From positions 36,156 to 100,155 of the forward strand of contig NZ_QQOA01000028.1 of NCBI RefSeq assembly GCF_003443895.1: a DNA stretch of 64,000 bases. The letters run 5' to 3'. Below are positions 34,552 through 43,464 of this stretch, in pieces (the stretch's first letter is position 1; every line of letters begins with the position of its first letter). Position numbers and translations under genes: made by a program. Source of the DNA: Paraburkholderia phosphatilytica (GTDB lineage Bacteria; Pseudomonadota; Gammaproteobacteria; Burkholderiales; Burkholderiaceae). Below the pieces are notes generated by a model. That model was not told the DNA's origin. It searched no databases and worked only from the letters and a program-made list of their open reading frames with translations.

Positions 34552-36030
34552 ATGCCTACACAATGGGAAGTCGTCATCGGTCTCGAGACCCACGCGCAGC
34601 TGTCCACGGTCTCGAAGATCTTCTCCGGCGCCGCGACGCAGTTCGGCGCCGATCCGAACACGCAGGCGTGCCCCGTCGACCTCGCGTTACCGGGCGTGCT
34701 GCCGGTGATGAACAAGGGCGCTGTGGAGCGCGCGATCCGCTTCGGTCTCGCGATCGGCGCGACGGTCGCGCCGCGCAGCATCTTCGCGCGCAAGAACTAC
34801 TTCTACCCGGACCTGCCGAAGGGCTACCAGATCAGCCAGTACGAGATTCCGGTCGTGCAGGGCGGGCAGATCACGATCCAGGTGCCGGCCAACGAAAAGG
34901 CCGGTAAAGAGGCGTACGAAAAGACCGTCAACCTGACGCGCGCGCACCTGGAAGAAGACGCGGGCAAGTCGCTGCACGAAGACTTCGCGGGCATGACGGG
35001 CATCGACCTGAACCGCGCCGGCACGCCGCTGCTCGAGATCGTCACCGAGCCCGAGATGCGCAGCGCCGCGGAAGCGGTTGCGTATGCGAAGGCGCTGCAC
35101 GGGCTCGTTATGTGGCTCGGCATCTGCGACGGCAACATGCAGGAAGGCTCGTTCCGCTGCGATGCGAACGTGTCGGTGCGCCCGGTCGGGCAGCAGGCAT
35201 TCGGCACGCGCGCCGAGATCAAGAACCTGAACTCGTTCCGCTTCCTCGAAGAAGCGATCCAGTACGAAGTGCGCCGCCAGATCGAGCTGATCGAAGACGG
35301 CGGCACCGTCGTGCAGGAAACGCGTCTGTACGATCCCGACAGGCGCGAGACGCGCTCGATGCGCAGCAAGGAAGACGCGCACGATTACCGCTACTTCCCC
35401 GACCCCGACCTGATGCCGCTCGTGATCGACGCAGCGTGGGTGGAGCGCGTGAAGGGCGAGATGCCCGAGCTTCCCGCCGGCATGCAGAAGCGCTTCGTCG
35501 AGCAATACGGCCTCACGCCGTACGACGCGGGTGTGCTGACGTCGAGCAAGGCGATGGCGTCGTACTTCGAAGCGGTGGTTGCGAAAGCCGGCAACGCGCA
35601 GGCGAAGGCTGCGGCGAACTGGCTGATGGGCGAGGTGTCGTCGCAGCTGAATCGCGAAGACCTCGATATCGCCGACAGCCCGGTTTCGGCGGCGCAGCTC
35701 GCCTTGCTGTTGCAGCGTATCGCGGACGGCACGATCTCGAACAAGATCGCGAAGGAAATCTTCCTGACGATCTGGGACGAGAAAGCGACGGACGAAGCCG
35801 CCGCCGATCGCATCATCGATGCGAAGGGCCTGAAGCAGATCTCCGATACCGGCGCACTCGAAGCGATCATCGACGAGGTGCTCGCGGCGAACCCGAAGTC
35901 GGTCGAAGAATTCCGCTCCGGCAAGGAGAAGGCGTTCAACGCGCTGATCGGTCAGGCGATGAAGGCGACCAAGGGCAAGGCGAATCCGCAGCAGGTCAAC
36001 GAACTGCTGAAGAAGAAGCTGTCGTCCTGA
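34552..36030 (+). CDS. gatB: Asp/Glu-tRNA amidotransferase subunit B
   Basis: 492 aa. Activates the misacylated tRNA by phosphorylation and transamidates it with ammonia delivered from GatA. The start WEVVIGLETHAQLST, the metal/tRNA segment GSFRCDANVSVRP, and AHDYRYFPDPDLMPL are diagnostic; the C-terminal YqeY-like tail domain (about 345-492) grips the tRNA elbow. Confidence 0.98.
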   Translation: MPTQWEVVIGLETHAQLSTVSKIFSGAATQFGADPNTQACPVDLALPGVLPVMNKGAVERAIRFGLAIGATVAPRSIFARKNYFYPDLPKGYQISQYEIPVVQGGQITIQVPANEKAGKEAYEKTVNLTRAHLEEDAGKSLHEDFAGMTGIDLNRAGTPLLEIVTEPEMRSAAEAVAYAKALHGLVMWLGICDGNMQEGSFRCDANVSVRPVGQQAFGTRAEIKNLNSFRFLEEAIQYEVRRQIELIEDGGTVVQETRLYDPDRRETRSMRSKEDAHDYRYFPDPDLMPLVIDAAWVERVKGEMPELPAGMQKRFVEQYGLTPYDAGVLTSSKAMASYFEAVVAKAGNAQAKAAANWLMGEVSSQLNREDLDIADSPVSAAQLALLLQRIADGTISNKIAKEIFLTIWDEKATDEAAADRIIDAKGLKQISDTGALEAIIDEVLAANPKSVEEFRSGKEKAFNALIGQAMKATKGKANPQQVNELLKKKLSS

Positions 36031-36181
36031 GGATGAAGTCGAAGCCGCCGCCGCGCGCGTGAGCGATCGGTGCGGCGCGAACAGTCGGGCTGTTGCCGTA
36101 TCGCAAGCGAGGCAACGGCCCGTTTTCTTTTGGCGTGTGGCTTGCGTCGCGACGTACCCGCCGGCGAGGCACGAGAAAACG

Positions 36182-37021
36182 ATGGCAAAGCAACCCGAAC
36201 TCGACGATTTCCGCGTGCCGTTCTTCGAAGACGGCAAGACGCTCAAGCCCTTCAAGCTAGGCGCGATCGATCCCGCCGTGAAGCCCTTTTCCAACGGCGC
36301 GAAAGATGCCGATCGCGAACGGCTTGCCGAAATCGGCCGCAAGCTCGACGCGCTGCAGGAATGCCTGCACGCGCAACGACGGCAACGCGTGCTGCTCGTA
36401 TTGCAGGGCATGGACACGAGCGGCAAGGACGGCACGATTCGCGGCGTGTTTCGCGAGGTCGATCCGCTCGGGCTGCGCGTCGTGCCGTTCCGCGCGCCCA
36501 CGGCCACCGAAGACGCGCACGATTTCCTCTGGCGCGTGCACGCGCAGGCGCCGGCGGCGGGCGAGCTGACGATCTTCAATCGCAGCCACTACGAAGACGT
36601 GCTGGTGCCGACCGTGCTCGGCAAGCTCGACGACGATCAGCGCAAACACCGCTATCGCCATATCCGCCATTTCGAGGCGCTGCTGATCGACAGCGGCACG
36701 ACGATCGTCAAATGCATGCTGCACATTTCGAAGGACGAGCAGCGCGCGCGTCTGCAGGCGCGCATCGACGATCCGACCAAACACTGGAAATTCGACCAGT
36801 CCGATCTCGACGCGCGCAAGCAATGGGACGCGTACCAGTCGACCTACGAAGAGCTGCTCGCCGCGACCTCGACGCCCGACGCGCCGTGGTACGTGATTCC
36901 CGCGGATTCGAAGACGCATCGCAACGTGATGGTCGCGGAACTGATGCTGCGCACGATGGAGAGCCTGAAACTCGAATATCCGCCGGCGAAGGAATCGCTG
37001 AAGGGACTGAAGGTCGAGTGA
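36182..37021 (+). CDS. ppk2: polyphosphate kinase 2 family protein
   Basis: 279 aa, the one-domain PPK2 length. Transfers phosphate between polyphosphate and nucleotides. Walker A QGMDTSGKDGTIRG and Walker B-like FNRSHYEDVLVP with the lid Arg residues KCMLHISKDEQRARL. It may act on mono- or diphosphates; the class cannot be fixed by eye. It lies between gatB and xth in the same direction with 150-nt and 88-nt gaps. Confidence 0.92.
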   Translation: MAKQPELDDFRVPFFEDGKTLKPFKLGAIDPAVKPFSNGAKDADRERLAEIGRKLDALQECLHAQRRQRVLLVLQGMDTSGKDGTIRGVFREVDPLGLRVVPFRAPTATEDAHDFLWRVHAQAPAAGELTIFNRSHYEDVLVPTVLGKLDDDQRKHRYRHIRHFEALLIDSGTTIVKCMLHISKDEQRARLQARIDDPTKHWKFDQSDLDARKQWDAYQSTYEELLAATSTPDAPWYVIPADSKTHRNVMVAELMLRTMESLKLEYPPAKESLKGLKVE

Positions 37022-37109
37022 TGCTGTGCAGAGTGGGCGCACATCGAAGACCACGCATTGAAGACGAAACGCATCGAACACAACGACGAACGAACTGACA
37101 AGGACAGCA

Positions 37110-37889
37110 ATGTTGCGTGTGATAACGGCCAATCTGAACGGCATCCGCTCGGCGGCAAAAAAAGGCTTCTTCGAATGGTTCGGCCAGCAGTCGGCCGACG
37201 TGGTCTGCGTGCAGGAAATCAAGTGCTCGCAGGACGACATGACGCCGGAATTCATGGCGCCGCACGGTTTCACCGGCTATTTCCAGCACGCGGTGAAGAA
37301 GGGCTACAGCGGCGCGGGCGTCTACACGCGCCATGAACCCGACGAAGTGGTGATCGGCTTCGGCAGCGAGGAGTTCGATCCGGAAGGACGTTACGTGGAA
37401 GCGCGCTTCGGCAAGCTCTCCGTGGTGTCGGTGTACGTGCCGTCGGGATCGAGCGGCGAAGACCGGCAGCAGGCGAAGTACCGCTTCATGGACGAGTTCA
37501 TGCCGCACCTCGCCGAACTGTCGCGCGAGCGCGAGGTGATCCTGTGCGGCGACGTGAACATCGTCCACAAGGAAATCGACATCAAGAACTGGAAGAGCAA
37601 CCAGAAGAACTCCGGCTGCCTGCCCGAAGAGCGCGCGTGGCTGACGAAGCTCTTCGACGAAGTTGGTTACGTCGATGTGTTCCGCACGATCGACCAGCGC
37701 GCCGAGCAGTACACGTGGTGGAGCAATCGCGGCCAGGCGTATGCGAAGAACGTCGGGTGGCGGATCGACTACCAGATCGCGACGCCAGAGATTGCGTCGA
37801 AGGCGAATCGCGTGGATATTTTCCGCGACATCAAGTTCAGCGACCACGCGCCGCTAACGATCGACTACGAGCACGACGTCGCGTCTTGA
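37110..37889 (+). CDS. xth: exodeoxyribonuclease III
   Basis: 259 aa. An AP endonuclease and 3'-5' exonuclease of base excision repair. Metal and catalytic residues are in TANLNGIRSA, QEIKCS, CGDVNIVHKEID and the C-terminal KFSDHAPLTIDY with Asp-His. AAGGA lies just upstream of the ATG. Confidence 0.96.
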   Translation: MLRVITANLNGIRSAAKKGFFEWFGQQSADVVCVQEIKCSQDDMTPEFMAPHGFTGYFQHAVKKGYSGAGVYTRHEPDEVVIGFGSEEFDPEGRYVEARFGKLSVVSVYVPSGSSGEDRQQAKYRFMDEFMPHLAELSREREVILCGDVNIVHKEIDIKNWKSNQKNSGCLPEERAWLTKLFDEVGYVDVFRTIDQRAEQYTWWSNRGQAYAKNVGWRIDYQIATPEIASKANRVDIFRDIKFSDHAPLTIDYEHDVAS

Positions 37890-37896
37890 GCGTCCT

Positions 37897-37923
37897 GAGC
37901 TTCGTGAGCTTCGTGAGCTTCGT
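37897..37923. repeat. 9-bp tandem repeat, three units
   Basis: GAGCTTCGT repeated three times without mismatch, starting 8 nt after the xth stop, in the spacer between xth and the convergent protease gene. Confidence 0.85.
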
Positions 37924-37938
37924 GAAGGTTCGAACGCG

Positions 37939-39189
37939 CTACCGGCTCGAACCCTGCGACGTCACTTTCGTGGTCCGTGAGTGGCCGCTAGCCGGATAGT
38001 CCGGCAGCGTCGCGACGGTCTTGCCGACCGCCTTTGCGTACAGCGCGAGGTTGTCGGGCAGGCGCTTGACGATGTCCTGGCGGCGCGCCGGCGAGTACGG
38101 GTGCATGTAGATGAAGCCCTGATCCTTGTTCGCGCGCGTCGCGGCCGCGAGCTTGTCCCATAGCGTGACGGCGGCACGCGGGTCGAAACCCGCGCGCGAC
38201 GAGATGTCCGCGCCGATCACGTCGGCTTCGGTTTCGTCCGCGCGGCCGTACTTCATCTCCACCAGCTGTTCGCCGATGCCGAGCGGCGCCGCGCCGAGAT
38301 CGGCGAGGCCGAAGAGCTGCGGGATCGACCCGGCGCCCATCTGCGCGGCCTGCTGCTCGCCGAGCCGCTCACGCACGTGTTCGCGCAGCGCATGCGCGAT
38401 CTCGTGACCGAGCAGCACGCCGAGCTCGTCGTCGTTGAGTTTCACGCGGTCGAGCAGCCCGCTGTACACGACCACCTTGCCGCCCGGCAGGCAGTACATG
38501 CGAATGTCGGGCGACTTCACCACCGCGACTTCCCATTTCCAGCTCTTCACCTGATCGTTCCACTTCGACGCGTAGGGCGCGAGCAGATCGATCGCCATCT
38601 TCAGCCGCTTCACGCGATCGTCCGTGGCGGAGTAGAGCCGGTTCACGTGCGCCGCGCCCGCGACGATCTGGTTGAATTCCTCGGCGGCCTGCGCATCCAG
38701 CATCGGCGACGGAATCAGGTTGCGGAACATCGCGCCGTTGGCGCCGAAGCGGATCTGCGCGCTGGGCGCGAACGGTGTTGCGGCGGGCGCCGCCATTGCC
38801 GCGTTCGACGTGGCTGCTGCCACGCCGGTGCCGTTCGCACCGGGTGCGGAAGTTGGTTGTGGATTTTTCGCGCTCGGCGCCGGAGCGGGCGGGACATTCG
38901 CGCTGCCGCCTGATGGTGCCGCAGGCGCTGAACTGCCCGAGGACGCACCTTGCGAAGTCGCCTGCTGCGTAGCCTGAGCCGCTTGAGAAGCATTCGACGC
39001 CGGCGCTTCGGCTGCGCACACCGCCCATGCGCTTGCCGCCAGCATCAGCAGCACGGCCGCATGTCTGCCGATGGCGCTCCGCAGCGGCTGACATCGCAAA
39101 ACGCGAGCTTCGCGGGCGGCCGGCTGGTGCAACGGAGATGCGCGCGGCCAGTTGCGGCCCACCGCGCGCATCGGGGCCAGGGTGGTCAC
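37939..39189 (-). CDS. M48-family metalloprotease, secreted
   Basis: 416 aa. A hydrophobic signal-type helix lies at about 40-60 (AAVLLMLAASAWAVCAAE), followed by a Ala/Ser/Pro-rich linker to about residue 120, then an M48 peptidase domain with zinc site LLGHEIAHALREH and ETEADVIGAD. Related to BepA/LoiP-type proteases that control outer-membrane proteins. I chose the GTG at 39189: GGAGAG lies 7 nt upstream and the GTGA overlaps the stop of the permease gene, implying coupling; an ATG at 39171 is an alternative. Confidence 0.87.
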   Translation of the reverse strand: MTTLAPMRAVGRNWPRASPLHQPAAREARVLRCQPLRSAIGRHAAVLLMLAASAWAVCAAEAPASNASQAAQATQQATSQGASSGSSAPAAPSGGSANVPPAPAPSAKNPQPTSAPGANGTGVAAATSNAAMAAPAATPFAPSAQIRFGANGAMFRNLIPSPMLDAQAAEEFNQIVAGAAHVNRLYSATDDRVKRLKMAIDLLAPYASKWNDQVKSWKWEVAVVKSPDIRMYCLPGGKVVVYSGLLDRVKLNDDELGVLLGHEIAHALREHVRERLGEQQAAQMGAGSIPQLFGLADLGAAPLGIGEQLVEMKYGRADETEADVIGADISSRAGFDPRAAVTLWDKLAAATRANKDQGFIYMHPYSPARRQDIVKRLPDNLALYAKAVGKTVATLPDYPASGHSRTTKVTSQGSSR

Positions 39190-40580
39190 GACTGCGCTCT
39201 CCAGGGGGCGATCCGGATCAAAAGTAGCATACCGGGCACCGCCAGCGCCGTGCAGACCAGGAAGTACTCGAACCAGCCGATCTGCGCGACCACGAAGCCG
39301 CTCGCCGCCGACGCGAGCGTGCGCGGCACCGACGCGAGGCTCGTGAACAGCGCGAACTGCGTGGCCGTGTAGCGCGGGTCGGTGGTGCTCGCGATGTAGG
39401 CGGTGAACGCCGCGAGCGTGAGGCCGGTGGCAAAGGTTTCGAAGCCGTAGACGATCGCGAGCGCGACCGACATCGGGTCCAGCGTCACCGTCCAGCCGAT
39501 GCCGATCGTCGACAGCAGCGAGGTCAGACCGTGGCTGATGCCCACCGCGATGTCGTACACGGCGGCGAGCCCCGGCGAGCTCGGGCCGACGTGCGCGAGC
39601 CACGCGAAGCCGAGCGTCGACACCATCTGCAGGAGCCCGAAGATCCACAGCCCGCGGCCGATGCCGATCCGCATCAGCGCAATGCCGCCGATGATGCCGC
39701 CCGCGAGGCTCGCGCCGAACGCCGTCGTCTTCGCGATGATGCCGATCTGCGTGCGCGTGTAGCCGATGTCGAGGAAGAACGACGTGGACAGCGTGGTGGC
39801 CATCGTGTCGCCGAGCTTGTACAGGAAGATGAAGCCGAGCACGAAGAGCGCGCCGCGCCAGCCGTCGCGCTTCAGGAACTCGCTGAACGGCAGCAGGATC
39901 GCTTCGCGCAGGTTCTTCGGCGGCGCGCCGTGCACTTCGGGCTCGCGCACGACGAGCGTCATGATCATGCCCGGCAGCATGAACGCCGCGGTCACGATGA
40001 ACACCGTCGCCCACGGCAGATGGTCGGAGAGGATCAGCGCGAGCGAGCCGGGCACGAGCGCCGCGATCTTGTACGCGTTCACGTGCACCGCGTTGCCGAG
40101 GCCCTGCTGCGTGTCGGACAGCAACTCGCGGCGATACGCGTCGATCACGATGTCCGAGCTTGCGCCGAAGAACGCGACGAGTGTGGTGAGCGCGGCGACG
40201 GTCCAGATCGAATCGCGCGGCGACGTGAAGCCGAGCGTCGCGATCGCGCCCGCAACCAGAATCTGCGTGACGAGCATCCAGCCGCGCCGCCGGCCGGGTC
40301 GCCAGCCGGGCAACCGCGGCACGTAGCGATCCATCAGCGGCGCCCACACGAACTTCCACGTGTACGGAAACTGGATCAGCGCGAAGAGGCCGATCTCCTT
40401 CAGGTTCACGCCTTCGGAGCGCAGCCACGCCTGGACGAGATGGACGAGCGTGAAGAGCGGCAATCCCGACGTGAAGCCGAGAAAGACGCAGATCAGCATG
40501 CGCGTGTTCAGGAACGCGCGCCAGCCGGTGTGTTCTTCGTGAGCGGTAAGTGCAGGTGCCTCGTGCGGCGGATTCTGCAT
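39186..40580 (-). CDS. ampG: AmpG-like muropeptide permease (MFS)
   Basis: 464 aa. An inner-membrane major-facilitator carrier with about 12-14 helices; conserved AmpG segments are LGFTSGLPLFTLVHLVQAWL and APLMDRYVP. AmpG imports anhydro-muropeptides for wall recycling and beta-lactamase induction. The start MQNPPHEAP is in the usual place. Coupled to the downstream M48 protease and 14 nt after metW. Confidence 0.9.
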   Translation of the reverse strand: MQNPPHEAPALTAHEEHTGWRAFLNTRMLICVFLGFTSGLPLFTLVHLVQAWLRSEGVNLKEIGLFALIQFPYTWKFVWAPLMDRYVPRLPGWRPGRRRGWMLVTQILVAGAIATLGFTSPRDSIWTVAALTTLVAFFGASSDIVIDAYRRELLSDTQQGLGNAVHVNAYKIAALVPGSLALILSDHLPWATVFIVTAAFMLPGMIMTLVVREPEVHGAPPKNLREAILLPFSEFLKRDGWRGALFVLGFIFLYKLGDTMATTLSTSFFLDIGYTRTQIGIIAKTTAFGASLAGGIIGGIALMRIGIGRGLWIFGLLQMVSTLGFAWLAHVGPSSPGLAAVYDIAVGISHGLTSLLSTIGIGWTVTLDPMSVALAIVYGFETFATGLTLAAFTAYIASTTDPRYTATQFALFTSLASVPRTLASAASGFVVAQIGWFEYFLVCTALAVPGMLLLIRIAPWRAQS

Positions 40581-40594
40581 GGGCAGTCCGGGGA

Positions 40595-41203
40595 TCAGCT
40601 TTTCTTGACGCGATAGACCGCAAGACTACCACGCCAGTTCACGCCCCAATGCACCGTTTCGCCCTCGTGCAGCACCACGCGATCGAGGATCTGGATGCCC
40701 ACTTCCGGCGCGAGCGCCTCGAAGTCCTTGATGGTCAGCACGCGCACGTTCGGCGTGTTGTGCCACTGGTAAGGCAGCGATTTCGACACCGGCATGCGCC
40801 CCTGCACGACGGACAGACGATGCGCCCAGTAGCCGAAGTTCGGGAACGACACGATGCATTCGCGTCCGACCCGCACCGTCTCGCGCAGAATCGCGGCGGT
40901 CTGGTGAATCGTCTGCAGCGTCTGCGACAGGATCGCGAAATCGAAGCTCTGGTCTTCGAAGAGGCGCAGGCCGTCTTCCAGGTTCTGCTGGATCACGTTG
41001 ATGCCGTTCTTCGTCGAGGCGAGCACGCCGGCGTCGTTGATCTCGATGCCGTAGCCCGACACCTCGAGCTCTTCGCTGAGGAGCGACAGCAGCGAACCGT
41101 CGCCGCAGCCGAGATCGAGCACCGTCGAGCGCGGTTCGACCCAGCGGGCGATCGCGCGGAAGTCGGCGCGCGTCGCGAGAAAATCGAGTGCGCTCTGGTT
41201 CAT
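40595..41203 (-). CDS. metW: methionine biosynthesis protein MetW
   Basis: 202 aa. A class I methyltransferase-like protein with the SAM motif VLDLGCGDGSLL and SLPYQWHNTPNVR. MetW always accompanies MetX in proteobacteria and is thought to be needed for its activity. The start overlaps the metX stop by 4 nt. Confidence 0.95.
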   Translation of the reverse strand: MNQSALDFLATRADFRAIARWVEPRSTVLDLGCGDGSLLSLLSEELEVSGYGIEINDAGVLASTKNGINVIQQNLEDGLRLFEDQSFDFAILSQTLQTIHQTAAILRETVRVGRECIVSFPNFGYWAHRLSVVQGRMPVSKSLPYQWHNTPNVRVLTIKDFEALAPEVGIQILDRVVLHEGETVHWGVNWRGSLAVYRVKKS

Positions 41204-42345
41204 GCGCCCACCTCCGTGGCAATGCGTTCGTAGTAGGCACGCATCAGGTTGTGATAGCGCGCGTCGTCGAGCAGGAAGGCGTCGTGGCCGTGCGGCGCGT
41301 CGATCTCGCCGTAGGTGACCGTCCGCTTGTGATCGAGCAGCGCCTTCACGAGCTCGCGCGAGCGGGCGGGGGCGAAACGCCAGTCGGTGGAGAAGCTCGC
41401 GATCAGGTATTTGGCCTTCGTGTGCGCGAGCGCGGCGGTGAGGTCGCCATCGTATGCTTTCGCGGGATCGAAGTAGTCGAGCGCGCGGGTGATCAGCAGG
41501 TACGTGTTCGCGTCGAAGTAGTCGGCGAACTTGTCGCCCTGATAGCGCAGGTAGGACTCCACCTCGAACTCGACATCGAAGCTGAAGTTGTACGCGTCTT
41601 CCGCGCCCTCGGCGCGGCGCAGCGCGCGGCCGAACTTCGCGGCCATGTCGTCGTCGGACAGGTACGTGATGTGGCCGATCATCCGCGCGACGCGCAGGCC
41701 GCGCTTCGGCTTCACGTTGTGCGCGTAGTAGTCGCCGCCGTGAAAGTCGGGGTCGGACAGGATGGCCGAGCGCGCCACCTCATTGAACGCGATGTTCTGC
41801 GCGGAGAGCTTGGGCGTGGACGCGACCACGATGCAGTGCGCGAGCCGGTCCGGGTACATCATGCTCCACGCGAGCGCCTGCATGCCGCCCAGGCTGCCGC
41901 CCATCACCGCGGCGAAGCGCTCGATGCCGAACGCGTCGGCCACGCGCGTCTGCGCGTTGACCCAGTCTTCGACCGTCACGACCGGAAAGCGCGCGCCGTA
42001 CGGCTTGCCGGTGGCCGGATCGATGCTCATCGGGCCGGTCGAACCGAAGCACGAGCCCAGGTTGTTCACGCCGATCACGAAGAAGCGGTCGGTGTCGAGC
42101 GGCTTGCCGGGCCCGACCATGTTGTCCCACCAGCCGACGTTCTTCGGTTCATCCGCGTAGACGCCCGCAACGTGGTGCGACGCGTTCAGCGCGTGGCAGA
42201 CGAGCACGGCGTTGCTGCGCGCGGCGTTCAGCGTGCCGTAGGTCTCGACCATCAGGTCGAATTCCGCCAGCGAGCTGCCGTTCTGCATGCGCAGCGGCTC
42301 GGCGAAGTGCATTTTCTGTGGCGTGACGATACCGATCGATTCCAT
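41200..42345 (-). CDS. metX: homoserine O-acyltransferase MetX
   Basis: 381 aa. Acylates homoserine, the first committed step to methionine. An alpha/beta hydrolase with nucleophile elbow GGSLGGMQ and late Asp/His in APHGHDAFLLD. MetX proteins use acetyl-CoA or succinyl-CoA; sequence family name does not decide it, and many proteobacterial MetX use succinyl-CoA. SD AAGGCGG lies 5 nt before the ATG. Its leader carries a SAM-II-like riboswitch, consistent with end-product control. First gene of metX-metW. Confidence 0.95.
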   Translation of the reverse strand: MESIGIVTPQKMHFAEPLRMQNGSSLAEFDLMVETYGTLNAARSNAVLVCHALNASHHVAGVYADEPKNVGWWDNMVGPGKPLDTDRFFVIGVNNLGSCFGSTGPMSIDPATGKPYGARFPVVTVEDWVNAQTRVADAFGIERFAAVMGGSLGGMQALAWSMMYPDRLAHCIVVASTPKLSAQNIAFNEVARSAILSDPDFHGGDYYAHNVKPKRGLRVARMIGHITYLSDDDMAAKFGRALRRAEGAEDAYNFSFDVEFEVESYLRYQGDKFADYFDANTYLLITRALDYFDPAKAYDGDLTAALAHTKAKYLIASFSTDWRFAPARSRELVKALLDHKRTVTYGEIDAPHGHDAFLLDDARYHNLMRAYYERIATEVGA

Positions 42346-42420
42346 TCATTCCGCCTTGTGACGACTGGCGGCTAAACGGTGTCGGCTGATGCGCGAAGGC
42401 GTGATGTGCGCGGCTGACGA
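42346..42420 (-). promoter_or_regulatory. metX expression platform with competing stems
   Basis: On the minus strand, CCGCC (42371-42367) can pair with GGCGG (42355-42351), the metX ribosome site. TTTAGCCGC (42376-42368) can instead pair perfectly with GCGGCTAAA (42433-42425), the 3' element of the aptamer. The two pairings share 42371-42368 and exclude each other, giving a plausible OFF/ON switch. Confidence 0.55.
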
Positions 42421-42505
42421 CCTCTTTAGCCGCATTTGTAGTGAACCGCGAAGCTGATGCTTCACAGCTCGCGCGCCCGCAATCGAGTCAGCAAATCGGC
42501 GCGCC
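42421..42505 (-). promoter_or_regulatory. SAM-II-like riboswitch aptamer of metX
   Basis: On the minus strand: P1 GCGCGCC (42504-42498) with GGCGCGC (42477-42471); a 20-nt loop beginning GATTT and ending ATTGCG; then 33 nt able to fold as an inserted hairpin (GAGCTG / CAGCTTC); then AAATGCGGCTAAAGAGG (42437-42421). P1, GAUUU, UUGC and GCUAAA in this order are the core features of SAM-II aptamers, which fold as a pseudoknot around SAM. The insertion makes it longer than classical SAM-II and closer to the long-loop (SAM-V) form. The same layout occurs before metK. Confidence 0.6.
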
Positions 42506-42537
42506 GGTGATATTTCCGGTCCTGCAGTGGAGCGCAA

Positions 42538-42565
42538 AGTATAGCGGAAATCGCCGGCGGGCGAA
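42538..42565 (-). promoter_or_regulatory. candidate metX promoter
   Basis: Minus strand: TATACT (42543-42538) in the context GCTATACTTT, with TTCGCC (42565-42560) 16 nt upstream. Start of transcription is expected near 42531, about 186 nt before the metX ATG and just ahead of the aptamer. Confidence 0.6.
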
Positions 42566-42645
42566 CTTTGCGGGCTGCTTCCAGGGTCAGCGTTGGCCGA
42601 CTGGACGAGGCGGGTTGGCCTTCGCCGTAGCCGGACCGCGTGCCG

Positions 42646-43464
42646 CTACTGCAGGATCAGCAGCAGATGCGCCTCGGCCTGCTCGTGCGGCGCGTGGCCG
42701 AAGCCGCTGCGCGCATAACGATGCCAGCGCCCGACGATGTAGCTCACCAGCAGGCCCGCGCGGACGGCCGGATCGTAGCCGGCGGGCAGCGGCACGTTCT
42801 TGCCGGTGGCGCTTTCGTTCGCGTGAGCGTCGGTGTGAGCGTCGGCGTTGGCATTGGCGTCCATAAGCGCGAGCCGCAGACACTGTTTCAGCGACGCTTC
42901 CACGCGCTCCATCATCCGGTTCACGCGTTCGGTGAGGCGTTCGTGCTCGCCGATCAGCGCCTCGCAGGTCAGCACGCGCGTCATGCCCGGGTTCGTCGAT
43001 GCGAAGCCGAGCAGCATCAGCGCGATCGCGCGGGCCTGCAGCACGCCGTTCGGCTCTTTCGCGACGATCTGGTTGATGAGGCCGAACACGCTTTCCTCGA
43101 TGAACTCGATCAGTCCTTCGAACATTTGCGCTTTGCTCGCGAAATGCCGGTAGAGCGCGGCTTCCGATACGCCCAGCCGGGCGGCGAGCGCGGCGGTGGT
43201 GATCTTTTCGCTCTTCGGCGCCTCGAGCATCGCGGCGAGCGTCTGCAGGATATGGACGCGGCGTTCGCCCGGTTTCAGCCGGGTGGCGCGGGTAGTGGCG
43301 GGCGCGGTGGCGTCCGCGGCGGCGGGGTCGGTCGCTGCGTCGGCAACGAATGGGGCGGGGGAATCTGGAGGGGCAGCGGAATGATCGGCGTTCGTGGAAC
43401 CGCCGCCCGGCAGTGGCGGCTGGTCTCCGGTTATGGCCTCGTCAAACCTGTGCGTCGGCTGCAT
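42646..43464 (-). CDS. slmA: TetR-family regulator, SlmA-like nucleoid occlusion factor
   Basis: 272 aa. The core from about residue 63 (LKPGERRVHILQTLAAML) is a TetR helix-turn-helix (KITTAALAARLGVSEAALYRHFASKAQMFEGLI) followed by the SlmA-type ligand domain (EESVFGLINQI, PGMTRVLTCEALIGE). SlmA binds chromosomal sites and blocks FtsZ rings over the nucleoid. Two oddities: about 60 residues of Ala/Pro/Asp-rich low-complexity sequence at the N terminus, and an Ala/Asn/Asp/His-rich insertion near 203-217. A later start is possible but no better ribosome site is seen. It overlaps the end of the nucleotidase gene by 34 nt. Confidence 0.85.
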   Translation of the reverse strand: MQPTHRFDEAITGDQPPLPGGGSTNADHSAAPPDSPAPFVADAATDPAAADATAPATTRATRLKPGERRVHILQTLAAMLEAPKSEKITTAALAARLGVSEAALYRHFASKAQMFEGLIEFIEESVFGLINQIVAKEPNGVLQARAIALMLLGFASTNPGMTRVLTCEALIGEHERLTERVNRMMERVEASLKQCLRLALMDANANADAHTDAHANESATGKNVPLPAGYDPAVRAGLLVSYIVGRWHRYARSGFGHAPHEQAEAHLLLILQ

